Part shown: one piece after another, positions 55,237-64,000 of the stretch
Layout: each line of letters opens with the position of its first letter
Position numbering within the stretch: the first letter of the stretch is position 1
Assembly (NCBI RefSeq): GCF_014204915.1
Contig: NZ_JACHMH010000001.1
Coordinates: forward strand, 4,799,501 to 4,863,500
Reading direction: 5' to 3'
Length of the DNA: 64,000 nucleotides
Source: Crossiella cryophila
GTDB lineage: Bacteria > Actinomycetota > Actinomycetes > Mycobacteriales > Pseudonocardiaceae
Notes under the pieces: generated by a model
Told to the model about the DNA's origin: nothing
Databases searched by the model: none
The model's input: the letters and a program-made list of their open reading frames with translations, nothing else
Program-made: the position numbers and the translations under genes

Positions 55237-58200
55237 ATGACAGCCGCCGTGCTGCGTCATGTCCGTCGTCGAGTTGGCGTGGTCGGGATGGTCGCGGTGC
55301 TGGCCGGTTCCGCGGTGCTCGCGCTGCCCGCGGTGGCCGCGCCCGCCGGGCCCGCGCAGCGGGTGGAGATCGAGTCGGAGCGGACCGAGACCGCGCAGGT
55401 CTTCCGCGAACCGGACGGCTCGCGCACCCTGGAACAGCATCCGCGCCCGGTGCGGGTGCGCGCGGGCGCGGGCTGGCGGGCCCCGGACACCACCCTGCGC
55501 ACGGAGTCCGACGGCCGGGTGTCGCCGGTGGCCGCGGCGCTGCCGATCACCTTCTCCGGTGGCGGTCGCGGGCCGTTCGCGCGGATCGGTCAGGCCGGGT
55601 CGGCGCTGGAGTTGAGCTGGCCGGATCCGCTGCCCAGGCCGACGCTCGCCGGTGCCTCGGCGACCTATGCCGAGGTGCTGCCCGGCGTTGACCTGCGGGT
55701 GACCGCCGAGGTCAGCGGGTTCACCCACCTGCTGGTGGTGCGCACGGCCGAGGCGGCCCGGCAGCCAAGGCTGGCGAAGCTGACCTTCGGCACCCGCGCG
55801 GACGGGCTGACCATGGCGACCGGCGAGCGCGGTGGGCTCACCGCGACCGTGCCGGACGGCAAGGTGGTGTTCCGGGCTCCGCAGGCCCAGATGTGGGACT
55901 CGCCGAGCACCGGACCGCGTGCTCCCGGTGCCACCGGTGCTGCCGCGCGGCGGGTGGAGATGCCGGTGGAGCTGGGCAGGGGCACGTTGAGCGTGACCCC
56001 GGACCGGGCCATGCTGGCCGATCCGGCCACCCGGTTCCCGGTCTACATCGACCCGGGCTGGGACGGCGAACCCGGTGGCTGGGGCCTGATCTACGGCGCC
56101 CCGGACTCCTATCGGAATCAGGCCTATTGGCGGGGTGACGGCGACGGTATCGCCAAGGTCGGGTACAGCAACTGGGAACGGCCGACCGTGCTGGCCCGGT
56201 CCTTCTTCCAGTACGACGTGCAGAGCCTGAAGAACCGCCGGATCTCCATTGGCAGAAGCAGTTTCGACGTGTTCCAGAGTTACGCGCCCTCCTGCCAGGC
56301 GCGCTGGACCGAACTGTGGCAGACCAAGACCTACGAGCCGTGGACCACCTGGGAGAGCCAGCCCGACGGGGTGCGCAAGCTCGGCGAGCACAACGTGGCG
56401 CGTGGCTACAACGCGGCCTGTCCAGGGGACTGGCTCGGCTTCGACGTGCATGCCGCCGCGGTGGACGCGGTGGGCGGCAACGGGTTCGTCACGCTGATGC
56501 TGCGCGCCCGTGATGAGGGCGATCCGATGGCCTGGCGCAAGTACCACGCCAACCCCAAACTGGTGATCAACTACAACACCTACCCCGATCAGCCCGGCGA
56601 GTTGAACGCCGCGGGCAAACCGTGTGCGGTGCAGCCGCAGGAGCCGCATCTGCGGATCACCACGCCGCAGCTCAACGCGACCGTGGGCGATCCGGACGGC
56701 GGCATGGTGGCCGCGGAGTTCGAGTGGTGGATCCGCGGGGAGCGGCCGGTCGGGTCCGTCCGCACCGCCACCCAGCACTCCGGCAGCCCGTTCAGCGCCA
56801 CGATTCCGGCCGGGACCTTCGGCGATGGCAGCCGGATCGGTTGGCGGGTAAGGGCTTTCGACGGTGAACTCTTCGGGGACTGGTCGTCCTGGTGCGATGT
56901 CACCATCGACCTGACCTCCCCGCGCACCGCGCCGGAGGTCAGCTCCGCGGACTATCCGGCGGAGCAGAACGGCGGCGGCATCGGCAAGACCGGCTGGTTC
57001 ACCCTGTCCGCGCCGGGTGAGGCCGATATCGCCGAGTTCCGGTACCGGCTGACCACCACCGAACTGCGCACGGTGCCCGCGGTGAACGGCAAGGCCACCG
57101 TGCCGCTGACCCCGCCGCGGGACCAGCGCAACATCGCCGAGGTCTACGCGGTGGACAAGGCCGGAAACATCTCGCCCAAGCGCAGCTACGGATTCTTCGT
57201 GCGCAGCACCAGGTTCCCGCCGGTGCGGCACTGGCGGCTGGACGGGAAACTGCCCAGCACCACCGTGCCGGACGCCCTGGCCAGCGGCGCCACCGGCAGC
57301 TTCAGCCAGGGACCGGTGAGCTGGACGGCAGGCCGGGACGGCGACGCGCTGCTCTTCGACGGCCGCGACGGCCAGCTCGGCCTGGGCCCGAAGTCCACCG
57401 TGCACACCGGGGACAGCTTCTCCGTCTCCGCCTGGGTGCGGCTGGACCGGCTGGACGGGCCGTGGCAGACCGCGGTCAGCCAGGACGGCACCCACGCCAG
57501 CGGGTTCTACCTGCAGTACCGCAGTGATGAGCGGCGCTGGGCGTTCACCATGCCGGAGGCCGATCAGCACAACTTCGGCAAGGACCGGGTGAGCGCGGAT
57601 GTGCCGGTGCGCCAAGGGGTGTGGACGCACCTGGTCGGGGTGTACGACTCGGCGGCCGAGCAGTCGCTGCGGATCTACGTGGACGGCCGGTTCGCCGGCG
57701 CGGCCGAGCACAAGGCACGCTGGCACGCCGGTGGCGAGGTGCGGATCGGGCGCGGCAAGTACAACGGCGCGGCGGTGGACTTCCTCGCCGGCGCGGTCGA
57801 CGACGTGCGGATCTACGATCGGGTGCTCGGCGACGGGCGGATCAACCCCGGTGACCGGGTGGCCGAGGGTTCGGACGTGCACACCCTGTCCACCAAGTGG
57901 TTGCAGGAGTCCGGGCAGTGGCTCGCCGAGGAGAACTCGGGCCGGGTGGCCGGGGATGTCTCGGGCAACTACCGGGAGGCGGGTTTCCAGGGCGGGGTGG
58001 CCTGGGCGCCCGGCCGGGTCGGCACCGCGGTGCGGTTCAACGGCATCGACGGGCACCTGAGCACCAGCGGACCCGCGGTGCGCACCGACACCAGCTTCAC
58101 CGTCAGCGGCTGGGCGAAGGCCGATTCCTATGGCGCGCAGTCGATGACCCTGGTCAGTCAGGACGGGGACCGGGCCAGCGGGTTCAGCCTGGGCTACGAC

Positions 58201-59304
58201 GGGGCGCGCGGGCGCTGGGCCTTCGGGATGAACCGGACCGACGGCGACGGGGCGGTGCTGGACGCGGCGGTGTCCGGGACCGGGCCGAAGCCGGGTGTCT
58301 GGACCCACCTGGCCGGACGCTACGACGCGGCCGCGGAGGAACTCCAGCTGTTCGTGGACGGCAAACCCGAAGGGCTGCACCGGTTCCGGGCCACCTGGTC
58401 GGCAGGGGGCGGGTTGAAGATCGGCCGGGCCAAGGCCGACGGCGCTCCGCTGCGGCACTGGCGCGGGGAGGTCGACGAGGTGCGGATCGTGGGTGGTCTG
58501 CGCACGGAGGACCAGCTCAAGGAGGAGACCGCGCTGCCGTGGACCGGGCGACCGCTGATCCGGGACGGCCTCAACCGCTACTACGGCCACAACCGGGATC
58601 ACTTCACCACCGGCGGCGCGGGCGCGGGCGGGGCGGCTCCGCCCGGGTACCACCTGGAGCACGAGCTGGGCTGGTTCGCCCCCGAGGGCGCGCCGAACAC
58701 GCTGACCCTGTACTCCTGCCTGACCGGGGAGAACCAGTTCACCTCGGCCGAGGCGAACTGCGAGGGCTTCCGCAGGCTGGCCACCCTCGGCCAGATCTAC
58801 CGGAACCCGCCGGCGGGTGAGCCGACCGTGCCGTTGCAGCGCTGCCGCACCGAGGGCGGCGAGCACTTCGAGTCGACGCACCCCGACTGCGAGGGCAAGA
58901 CCGTGGAGCACCGGCTCGGCTATCTGCGGGCCTACGCGCCGCTGGTGCGTTATGCCCAGCAGGACCAGCCCGGCGACCACCTCACCTCGGTCGGCGGGGT
59001 GCCCACCGGGTACCGGGCGGAGTGGCGGATGGGCATCCTGCCGTTCATCCCGCAGCCGGGCACCAAGGCCCTGGAACTGTGTCTGGACGGCACGGACGCG
59101 TTCACCGCGCTGGAAACCGACTGCGGCGGCAAGACCAAGTTGCGCACGCTGGGCTGGATTCACACCGAACCACCGGCCGGCAAGGAGTCGGCCCGGTTGC
59201 TGCGCTGCCGGCTGCCCAACGGGGAACGCTTCGACAGCACCGATCCCGGCTGCGAGGGCCAGACACCGGACGGCGTCCTCGGCTACCTGATCACCCGCCT
59301 CTGA
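55237..59304 (+). CDS. Giant secreted protein with DNRLRE-like, two LamG and DUF5648-like domains
   Basis: The 1355-residue protein has a signal peptide (VGMVAVLAGSAVLALPAVAA), a long beta-rich N-part, a DNRLRE-like region (about 265-450; YIDPGWDGEPGGWGLIYG), an Ig/fibronectin-like section, two LamG jellyrolls (about 661-850 and 885-1094; DSFSVSAWVRLDRLDGPW, TSFTVSGWAKADSYGAQS) and a C-terminal DUF5648-like region of repeated motifs (LYSCLTGENQFTS; LQRCRTEGGEHFEST; LLRCRLPNGERFDST). It resembles proteins encoded just upstream of actinobacterial RHS proteins. The next gene begins 28 bp later. Surface adhesion or delivery of the RHS protein is plausible but inferred. Confidence 0.88.
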   Translation: MTAAVLRHVRRRVGVVGMVAVLAGSAVLALPAVAAPAGPAQRVEIESERTETAQVFREPDGSRTLEQHPRPVRVRAGAGWRAPDTTLRTESDGRVSPVAAALPITFSGGGRGPFARIGQAGSALELSWPDPLPRPTLAGASATYAEVLPGVDLRVTAEVSGFTHLLVVRTAEAARQPRLAKLTFGTRADGLTMATGERGGLTATVPDGKVVFRAPQAQMWDSPSTGPRAPGATGAAARRVEMPVELGRGTLSVTPDRAMLADPATRFPVYIDPGWDGEPGGWGLIYGAPDSYRNQAYWRGDGDGIAKVGYSNWERPTVLARSFFQYDVQSLKNRRISIGRSSFDVFQSYAPSCQARWTELWQTKTYEPWTTWESQPDGVRKLGEHNVARGYNAACPGDWLGFDVHAAAVDAVGGNGFVTLMLRARDEGDPMAWRKYHANPKLVINYNTYPDQPGELNAAGKPCAVQPQEPHLRITTPQLNATVGDPDGGMVAAEFEWWIRGERPVGSVRTATQHSGSPFSATIPAGTFGDGSRIGWRVRAFDGELFGDWSSWCDVTIDLTSPRTAPEVSSADYPAEQNGGGIGKTGWFTLSAPGEADIAEFRYRLTTTELRTVPAVNGKATVPLTPPRDQRNIAEVYAVDKAGNISPKRSYGFFVRSTRFPPVRHWRLDGKLPSTTVPDALASGATGSFSQGPVSWTAGRDGDALLFDGRDGQLGLGPKSTVHTGDSFSVSAWVRLDRLDGPWQTAVSQDGTHASGFYLQYRSDERRWAFTMPEADQHNFGKDRVSADVPVRQGVWTHLVGVYDSAAEQSLRIYVDGRFAGAAEHKARWHAGGEVRIGRGKYNGAAVDFLAGAVDDVRIYDRVLGDGRINPGDRVAEGSDVHTLSTKWLQESGQWLAEENSGRVAGDVSGNYREAGFQGGVAWAPGRVGTAVRFNGIDGHLSTSGPAVRTDTSFTVSGWAKADSYGAQSMTLVSQDGDRASGFSLGYDGARGRWAFGMNRTDGDGAVLDAAVSGTGPKPGVWTHLAGRYDAAAEELQLFVDGKPEGLHRFRATWSAGGGLKIGRAKADGAPLRHWRGEVDEVRIVGGLRTEDQLKEETALPWTGRPLIRDGLNRYYGHNRDHFTTGGAGAGGAAPPGYHLEHELGWFAPEGAPNTLTLYSCLTGENQFTSAEANCEGFRRLATLGQIYRNPPAGEPTVPLQRCRTEGGEHFESTHPDCEGKTVEHRLGYLRAYAPLVRYAQQDQPGDHLTSVGGVPTGYRAEWRMGILPFIPQPGTKALELCLDGTDAFTALETDCGGKTKLRTLGWIHTEPPAGKESARLLRCRLPNGERFDSTDPGCEGQTPDGVLGYLITRL

Positions 59305-59332
59305 GCCGTCATCCCACTGGGGGAGAACAACA

Positions 59333-62300
59333 ATGAAAGCCAAGAAGACCCGCACCCCGAAGGTGTGTTGGCCGTTGTCGTACACAGTGTTGGCCGAACT
59401 GGTACGCCCATCCGGCCAACACCCCGCCCACAACGGCCAACACACCGTCCACAACGGCCAACACGCCGTCCAGTTCGGCCAACACACCGTCCATAACGGC
59501 CAACACACCGTACGAGAACGGCCAACACGGGGGTGGGTAGCGCTTCGCTGGGTGAGCGCGATTCTGTCGACTGTGGTGCTGGCGAGTACCGCGCAGGCGC
59601 TGCCCGCTGTCGCCGCACCCGTGCCGGTGCGGTTCACGCCGGGCAAGCCCGATCCGCAGACGCCGGTGGTCCCGGTCCAGGCCGACCGGGGGGCCAGACA
59701 TCAGAAGAAGGCCGACCCGCCGCGAATTGCCTGGCCTGCCAGGGATTCCGCGCGGGTGCTCGGCTCCGCGGCCAAGGCCGAGGTGCTGGATCGCGACCGT
59801 GGCAAGGCGTTCGGGGTCGACGGCCCGGTGCTGGCGGTCACCGGCAGTGGTCCGGCGGAGGTGCAGCTGGACTACGCCGCCTTCCGGGACTCCTTCGGCG
59901 GTGACTGGGCACAGCGGCTGCGACTGGCCGAACTACCCGCCTGCGCGGCCAGCACGCCCGAGCGGGCCGAATGCCGCACCAGGACACCGGTGCCCACCCG
60001 CAACGATCCGGCCACCGGCCGGGTCACCGCGCGGATCGCGCCCTCGGCACCGTCCACTGTGTACGCGTTGGAGGCCGCGCCGGAGGGGGCGACCGGGGAC
60101 TACAAGGCGACTCCGGTCGCGCCGTCCGGGGACTGGCAGGTCGCCGCGCACAGCGGAAACTTCTCCTGGAACTACCCGTTCCGGGTGCCGCCGGTGCCGG
60201 GTGACCTGGCGCCGAAACTCGCACTGGGTTACTCCTCGGGTTCGGTGGACGGGCGGGTGGCCGGGGTGAACAACCAGCCCGGCTGGGCCGGTGAGGGCTG
60301 GGACTTCTGGCCAGGCCACATCTCCCGCTCCTTCAAGGCCTGCGCCCAGGACAGCACGGTGGCCACTCAGAAGACCGGCGACCAGTGCTGGGCCGGTGGA
60401 CACCACCTCAGCTTCGTCAACGGCGGCCGCTCCGGCGAGCTGGTGTGGAGCGAGGCGGACAAGTTCTGGCGCAGCGCGGGCGATGACGGCTCCCGGTTCG
60501 AGCTGAAGCAGGGCGAGAGCTACCCCGGCGGGGACAAGTTCGGCGAGTACTGGGAACTGACCACCACCGACGGCACCCGCTACCAGTTCGGCGCGGTCAA
60601 GGAAGCCCAGTCGGTGTGGACCGTGCCGGTCTTCGGCAACCAGGCCGGGGAACCCTGCCACACCGGGAACTTCGCCACCTCGCACTGCGAGCGCGCCTGG
60701 CGGTGGAACCTGGACCGGGTGATCGACCGGCACGGCAACACCATCAGCTACACCTACGAGAAGGAGACCAACGCCTACGGCCTGAACATGGGCAAGGCCA
60801 AGGGTTCCTACACCCGCGGCGGCACCCTGCGCCGGGTCGACTACGGCCAGCGCGAGGGCGTGCCCGGACCCGCCGCCGCCCAGGTCCTGCTGGAGCACGC
60901 CGACCGCTGCGCACCCGGCACCGACTGCGGCCAGCGCAACGCCGCCAGCTACCCGGACGTGCCGTGGGACCTGCAATGCGACACCGCGACCTGCACCAAC
61001 AGCTACGCGCCGAGCTTCTTCTCCGGCAAGCGGCTGGCCAAGTTGAGCACCCAGGTGTGGGACGGCGCCAAGTACCTGCCGGTGGACTCCTGGCAGCTCC
61101 AGCACTCCTACCCCAGGCCGGGTGACTCGACCAGGGGTTCGCTGTGGCTGGACTCGATCGTCCACACCGGACTCGCCGGTGGCGCGATCGCACTGCCCGC
61201 GGTGGAATTCGCCGGTGAGTTCAGGGAGAACCGGGTCGACACCGCCGGTGACGGCAAGCCGGAGCTGAAGAAGCAGCGGATCACCTCGATCCGCAACGAG
61301 CACGGCGGCGAGACCACCATCGGCTACAAGCAGGCCGAATGCGTGCCGGGCGCGCTGCCCAAACCGGAGGAGAACACCCAACGCTGCTTCCCGGTGCACT
61401 GGGCGCACGACGGGGGCATCGCCAAGGACGACTGGTTTCACAAGTACGTGGTGGATCACGTGTCCCTGGTCGACCGGGTCGGTGGCGCGCCGGCCCAGGA
61501 AACCCACTACGACTACCAGGGCGGCGGGGCCTGGGCCTACCAGGACAACGAGCTGATCCTGCCGGAGCGGCGGACCTGGGCGCAGTGGCGCGGCTACCAC
61601 ACCGTGCTGGTGCGCGAGGGGTCGGCGCAGGTCCCGGCCAGCCAGCGGCCGGAGAAGGAGCTGCGTTACTTCCGCGGCATGCACGGCGACCGGCTCAACC
61701 CCGGCGGCGGCGCCAAGCAGGTGTCCTTGCCCGACACCGAGAACCGGAACCTGGAGGACACCACCGCGCTGGCCGGGTTCCAGCGGGGCGAGATCGTGCG
61801 CGACGGCCTCAACGGCCCGGTGGTCACCGACACCGTCACCGACGCCGAGGTCCGGCGCACCGCGAACGCGCACAACCGCACCGCCTACTTCACCGGCGAA
61901 TCCCGCAGCCTGGTGAAAACCACGGTCTCCCAGGGCATTCGCCGCACCGAGAAGAAAACTCGCTACGACCAGCACAACCTGCACCAGGAGGTGGCCGAAC
62001 TCGGCGATCTGGCCACCGCGGCCGACGACCGGTGCGTGCGCACCAGCTACGCCCGCGACGAGCCTGCCCGGCTGCTCAACCTGGTCAGCCGGACCGAAAC
62101 GGTCGCGGTCGCCTGCGACGCGCCGGTGAAACGGCCGGAACAGGTGGTCTCCGACCAGCGCACCCACTACGACGGCAAACCGTGGGGCCAGCCGCCGACC
62201 AGGGGCGATGTCACCCGCACCGACCGGGCCACGAGTTTCCCCGGCGGGCAGCCGAAGTACGAGCAGCTGACCAGGGCCGAGCACGACGGGTACGGCCGGG

Positions 62301-64000
62301 TGCTGCACAGCTTCGACGCACTGGACCGGCGCACCAGCAACGCCTACCAGCCGGAGACCGGACCCACCCGGACCACGGTGGTCACCAACCCGCTCGGGCA
62401 CACCAACACCACCGAGCTGCGCCCGGAATGGGGCAGTGTCGCCTCCACTGTGGACGCCAACGAGTTGCGCACCAGCCAGACCTACGACGCGCTGGGCCGG
62501 GTCACCGCGGTGTGGAAGCCGGGCCGCACCCAGGGCCGGGACGACCCGCACCTGCGCTACACCTACCAGCTTCGCGGCCGGGACGGGGTCAGCGCGGTGA
62601 GCACGGAAACCCTGCGTGGCAGCGGGGATTACGTGGTGGCGCACCAGCTTTTCGACGGTCACCTCCGCCCACGCCAGTCCCAGACCCAGGCCTGGACCGG
62701 GGACCGCGTGGTCACCGAGAACATCTACGACAGCAGGGGACTCCAGGTACGGGAGAGCAAACCGTTCCACGCCAAGGGCAAACCCGGCATCGACCTGGTG
62801 CAGAGCCTCAAGGAGACCCCGCCGCCAGGTCAGGTGTTCACCGAGTTCGACGGGGCCCGGCGCAGTACCGCCAGCACCCTGCGCACCCCGGTGGACGAGC
62901 GGCGCACCGTCACCCGGTATCGCGGTGACCGGACCGAGGTGATCCCGCCCGCGGGTGACACCACCACCGCGACGATCACCGACGCGCACGGCCGGACCAC
63001 CGAACTGCACCAGTTCCACGGCGCCGATCCCAGTGGCGCCAAGGACATCACCCGCTACACCTACTCGATCCGGGGCGAGCTGGAGACGGTCACCGACAGC
63101 GCGGGCAACCGGCCGCTGCGCACCGTGCACGACCTGGTGGGCAACCGGATCGAGGCGCACGACCCGGACAAGGGCGTCTCCCGGATGACCTACGACAACG
63201 CCGGGCTACTGCGCGCCAAGACCGACTCCCGCGGCCAGGAACTGGTCTACGGCTACGACGACCTCAACCGCCCCACCGAGATCCGCGCCAAGCAGCCCAG
63301 CGGTCAGCTCGACCTGGTCGCGAAATGGGAGTACGACACCACGCCCAGGGCCGGCGGCAAGGTGGTGCGCGGGCAGCCGTCCGCGGAGATCCGCTACGCC
63401 GGCGGCCAGGGCTACCGCAGCTCGATCCTGGCCTACGACGAGGGATACCGGCCGGTGCGCACCGAGGTCGCCCTGCCGGCCACCGAGACCGGGCTGCCCG
63501 CGAGTTACACCACGGTCAGCTCGTTCAACCCGGACGGCAGCCTGGCCACGCTGACCCTGCCCAAGATCGGCGACCTGCCGGCGGAAACGATGGTCTACCG
63601 CTACGACTCGATGGGCCTGCTGCGCACCATGTCCTCGGCCGCCGGCAACTACGTGCGGCAGACCGAGTACACCGCCTACGGCGAACTGGCCGAACTGCGC
63701 CAGGGCCCCGACGGCGCGGTGGTCTCCCAGCGCGCCGAGCGCGAGGAGGGCACCCGGCAGGTGGCCAGAACGCTGGTGGAACGGGAGATCGGCACCCGCC
63801 TGGTCGACGACACCCGCTACACCAGGGACCTGGCGGGCAACGTCAAGAAGATCAGCAGCCAGGCCGGTGACGGGCTGGACACCCAGTGCTTCAGCCACGA
63901 CCACCTGCGCCGGATGACCCAGGCCTGGACCCCGGCTGCCGAGTGCGGCACCGGCCCGTCCGGCTCCCTCGGCGGCCCGGCGCCCTACCGGGTCGGACTC
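59333..64000 (+). CDS. Giant secreted RHS/YD-repeat protein, partial at window end
   Basis: The frame is open from ATG 59333 to the last base (1556 codons, no stop), so the C-terminal part, where a toxin domain would lie, is missing. GGGGGAG precedes the ATG. Residues 1-10 are basic (MKAKKTRTPK), residues 11-65 are encoded by palindromic element copy 3, and the signal core follows (WVSAILSTVVLASTAQALPA). The mature part has the RHS N-domain (FSWNYPFRVPPVPGDLAPKL) and YD repeats (YDALGRVTAV, YDNAGLLRAKTDSRGQEL, YGYDDLNRPTEI). GTG at 59552 is an alternative start giving a signal without basic residues. Coupled with the LamG gene upstream. Confidence 0.88.
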   Translation, partial: MKAKKTRTPKVCWPLSYTVLAELVRPSGQHPAHNGQHTVHNGQHAVQFGQHTVHNGQHTVRERPTRGWVALRWVSAILSTVVLASTAQALPAVAAPVPVRFTPGKPDPQTPVVPVQADRGARHQKKADPPRIAWPARDSARVLGSAAKAEVLDRDRGKAFGVDGPVLAVTGSGPAEVQLDYAAFRDSFGGDWAQRLRLAELPACAASTPERAECRTRTPVPTRNDPATGRVTARIAPSAPSTVYALEAAPEGATGDYKATPVAPSGDWQVAAHSGNFSWNYPFRVPPVPGDLAPKLALGYSSGSVDGRVAGVNNQPGWAGEGWDFWPGHISRSFKACAQDSTVATQKTGDQCWAGGHHLSFVNGGRSGELVWSEADKFWRSAGDDGSRFELKQGESYPGGDKFGEYWELTTTDGTRYQFGAVKEAQSVWTVPVFGNQAGEPCHTGNFATSHCERAWRWNLDRVIDRHGNTISYTYEKETNAYGLNMGKAKGSYTRGGTLRRVDYGQREGVPGPAAAQVLLEHADRCAPGTDCGQRNAASYPDVPWDLQCDTATCTNSYAPSFFSGKRLAKLSTQVWDGAKYLPVDSWQLQHSYPRPGDSTRGSLWLDSIVHTGLAGGAIALPAVEFAGEFRENRVDTAGDGKPELKKQRITSIRNEHGGETTIGYKQAECVPGALPKPEENTQRCFPVHWAHDGGIAKDDWFHKYVVDHVSLVDRVGGAPAQETHYDYQGGGAWAYQDNELILPERRTWAQWRGYHTVLVREGSAQVPASQRPEKELRYFRGMHGDRLNPGGGAKQVSLPDTENRNLEDTTALAGFQRGEIVRDGLNGPVVTDTVTDAEVRRTANAHNRTAYFTGESRSLVKTTVSQGIRRTEKKTRYDQHNLHQEVAELGDLATAADDRCVRTSYARDEPARLLNLVSRTETVAVACDAPVKRPEQVVSDQRTHYDGKPWGQPPTRGDVTRTDRATSFPGGQPKYEQLTRAEHDGYGRVLHSFDALDRRTSNAYQPETGPTRTTVVTNPLGHTNTTELRPEWGSVASTVDANELRTSQTYDALGRVTAVWKPGRTQGRDDPHLRYTYQLRGRDGVSAVSTETLRGSGDYVVAHQLFDGHLRPRQSQTQAWTGDRVVTENIYDSRGLQVRESKPFHAKGKPGIDLVQSLKETPPPGQVFTEFDGARRSTASTLRTPVDERRTVTRYRGDRTEVIPPAGDTTTATITDAHGRTTELHQFHGADPSGAKDITRYTYSIRGELETVTDSAGNRPLRTVHDLVGNRIEAHDPDKGVSRMTYDNAGLLRAKTDSRGQELVYGYDDLNRPTEIRAKQPSGQLDLVAKWEYDTTPRAGGKVVRGQPSAEIRYAGGQGYRSSILAYDEGYRPVRTEVALPATETGLPASYTTVSSFNPDGSLATLTLPKIGDLPAETMVYRYDSMGLLRTMSSAAGNYVRQTEYTAYGELAELRQGPDGAVVSQRAEREEGTRQVARTLVEREIGTRLVDDTRYTRDLAGNVKKISSQAGDGLDTQCFSHDHLRRMTQAWTPAAECGTGPSGSLGGPAPYRVGL
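59365..59528 (-). repeat. Palindromic tandem-repeat element, copy 3 (four core units), inside the RHS gene start
   Basis: This 164-bp copy reads in the minus orientation. Outer arms match copy 2. Four 21-bp core units carry TTATGGAC, AACTGGAC, TTGTGGAC and TTGTGGGC after the common GGTGTGTTGGCCG (one unit begins GGC, not GGT). The terminal unit is 42 bp. On the plus strand it is read through in the frame of the RHS gene and encodes a heptapeptide repeat of the type NGQHTVH. No stop codon occurs in that frame. Flanks show no clear target-site duplication. Confidence 0.95.

Noticed and set aside
59355-59540. Target-site duplication around element copy 3
   Set aside because: Flanking bases (AAGGT and GGGGG) do not form a duplication. 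Copy 2 has GGT on both sides but copy 1 does not, so this is likely chance.
55222-59646. A 1474-residue open frame on the minus strand
   Set aside because: It lies antisense to the LamG gene, which has a signal peptide and recognisable domains. Long antisense frames are expected at this GC content.
59933-63160. A 1075-residue minus-strand open frame
   Set aside because: It is antisense to the RHS gene, whose YD repeats are clear. The antisense translation has no recognisable domain.

Overview
The window is very GC-rich, with almost uniformly G/C third codon positions, many GTG starts and several apparently leaderless genes. Together with StrR-like, SARP, ROK and MmyB-type regulators, DUF3558 lipoproteins, PPE-like secreted proteins, iron boxes and a recurring GTCCAC(A/T)GTGGAC palindrome, this points to a filamentous actinomycete, most likely of the Pseudonocardiaceae. 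The genus cannot be fixed from sequence alone. No rRNA, tRNA, CRISPR array, intact prophage or complete IS was found.

Layout. 1-12.5 kb: regulators and signalling. Three StrR/ParB-like paralogues (18, 4365, 9725) lie among a truncated transposase-like ORF, two tandem MmyB-type XRE regulators, an AraC regulator, a DUF742 protein, a Ser/Thr kinase-FHA pair, a DUF1963 protein, an APH-like kinase and a QsdR-type TetR regulator. 12.5-20.3 kb: a streptogrisin-like protease with an EF-hand-like insert, a metallo-beta-lactamase-fold hydrolase, a three-gene PE/DUF3558/PPE-like cassette and a large secreted beta-helix protein divergent from a ROK regulator. 20.5-29.6 kb: ROK, Mug glycosylase, a FtsX-type ABC transporter divergent from an OmpR/histidine kinase pair, and a subtilisin-like protease with PKD domains. 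29.8-42 kb: a GH31 enzyme followed by a LAL-type LuxR regulator, an amidase/AtzG-like/MFS/DUF4383 operon divergent from a MerR regulator, and an AfsR-like SARP. 42-47.5 kb: a siderophore uptake operon (SIP, binding lipoprotein, two permeases, ATPase) behind a clear iron box. 47.5-55 kb: a secreted C39-like putative peptidase, a GntR/DUF1648-like pair, a K+ channel, Uma2, AraC, an aldo/keto reductase and a secreted intradiol dioxygenase. 55.2-64 kb: a 1355-residue LamG protein followed by a giant RHS/YD-repeat protein that runs off the window.

The most unusual feature is a dispersed family of palindromic, tandem-repeat elements at 1391-1512, 29645-29786 and 59365-59528. Each has the same 19-bp outer inverted repeats, a shared inner arm and 2, 3 or 4 core units of 21 bp, so lengths are 122, 142 and 164 bp. 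Two copies sit between convergent gene ends. The third lies, with an open reading frame, inside the signal-peptide region of the RHS gene. I see no transposase in the elements.

Links between modules are mostly regulatory. Iron boxes occur before both the siderophore operon and the amidase/MFS operon. Paired palindromes lie between ROK and the beta-helix gene, and CCTGAA direct repeats lie between the ABC transporter and its two-component system.
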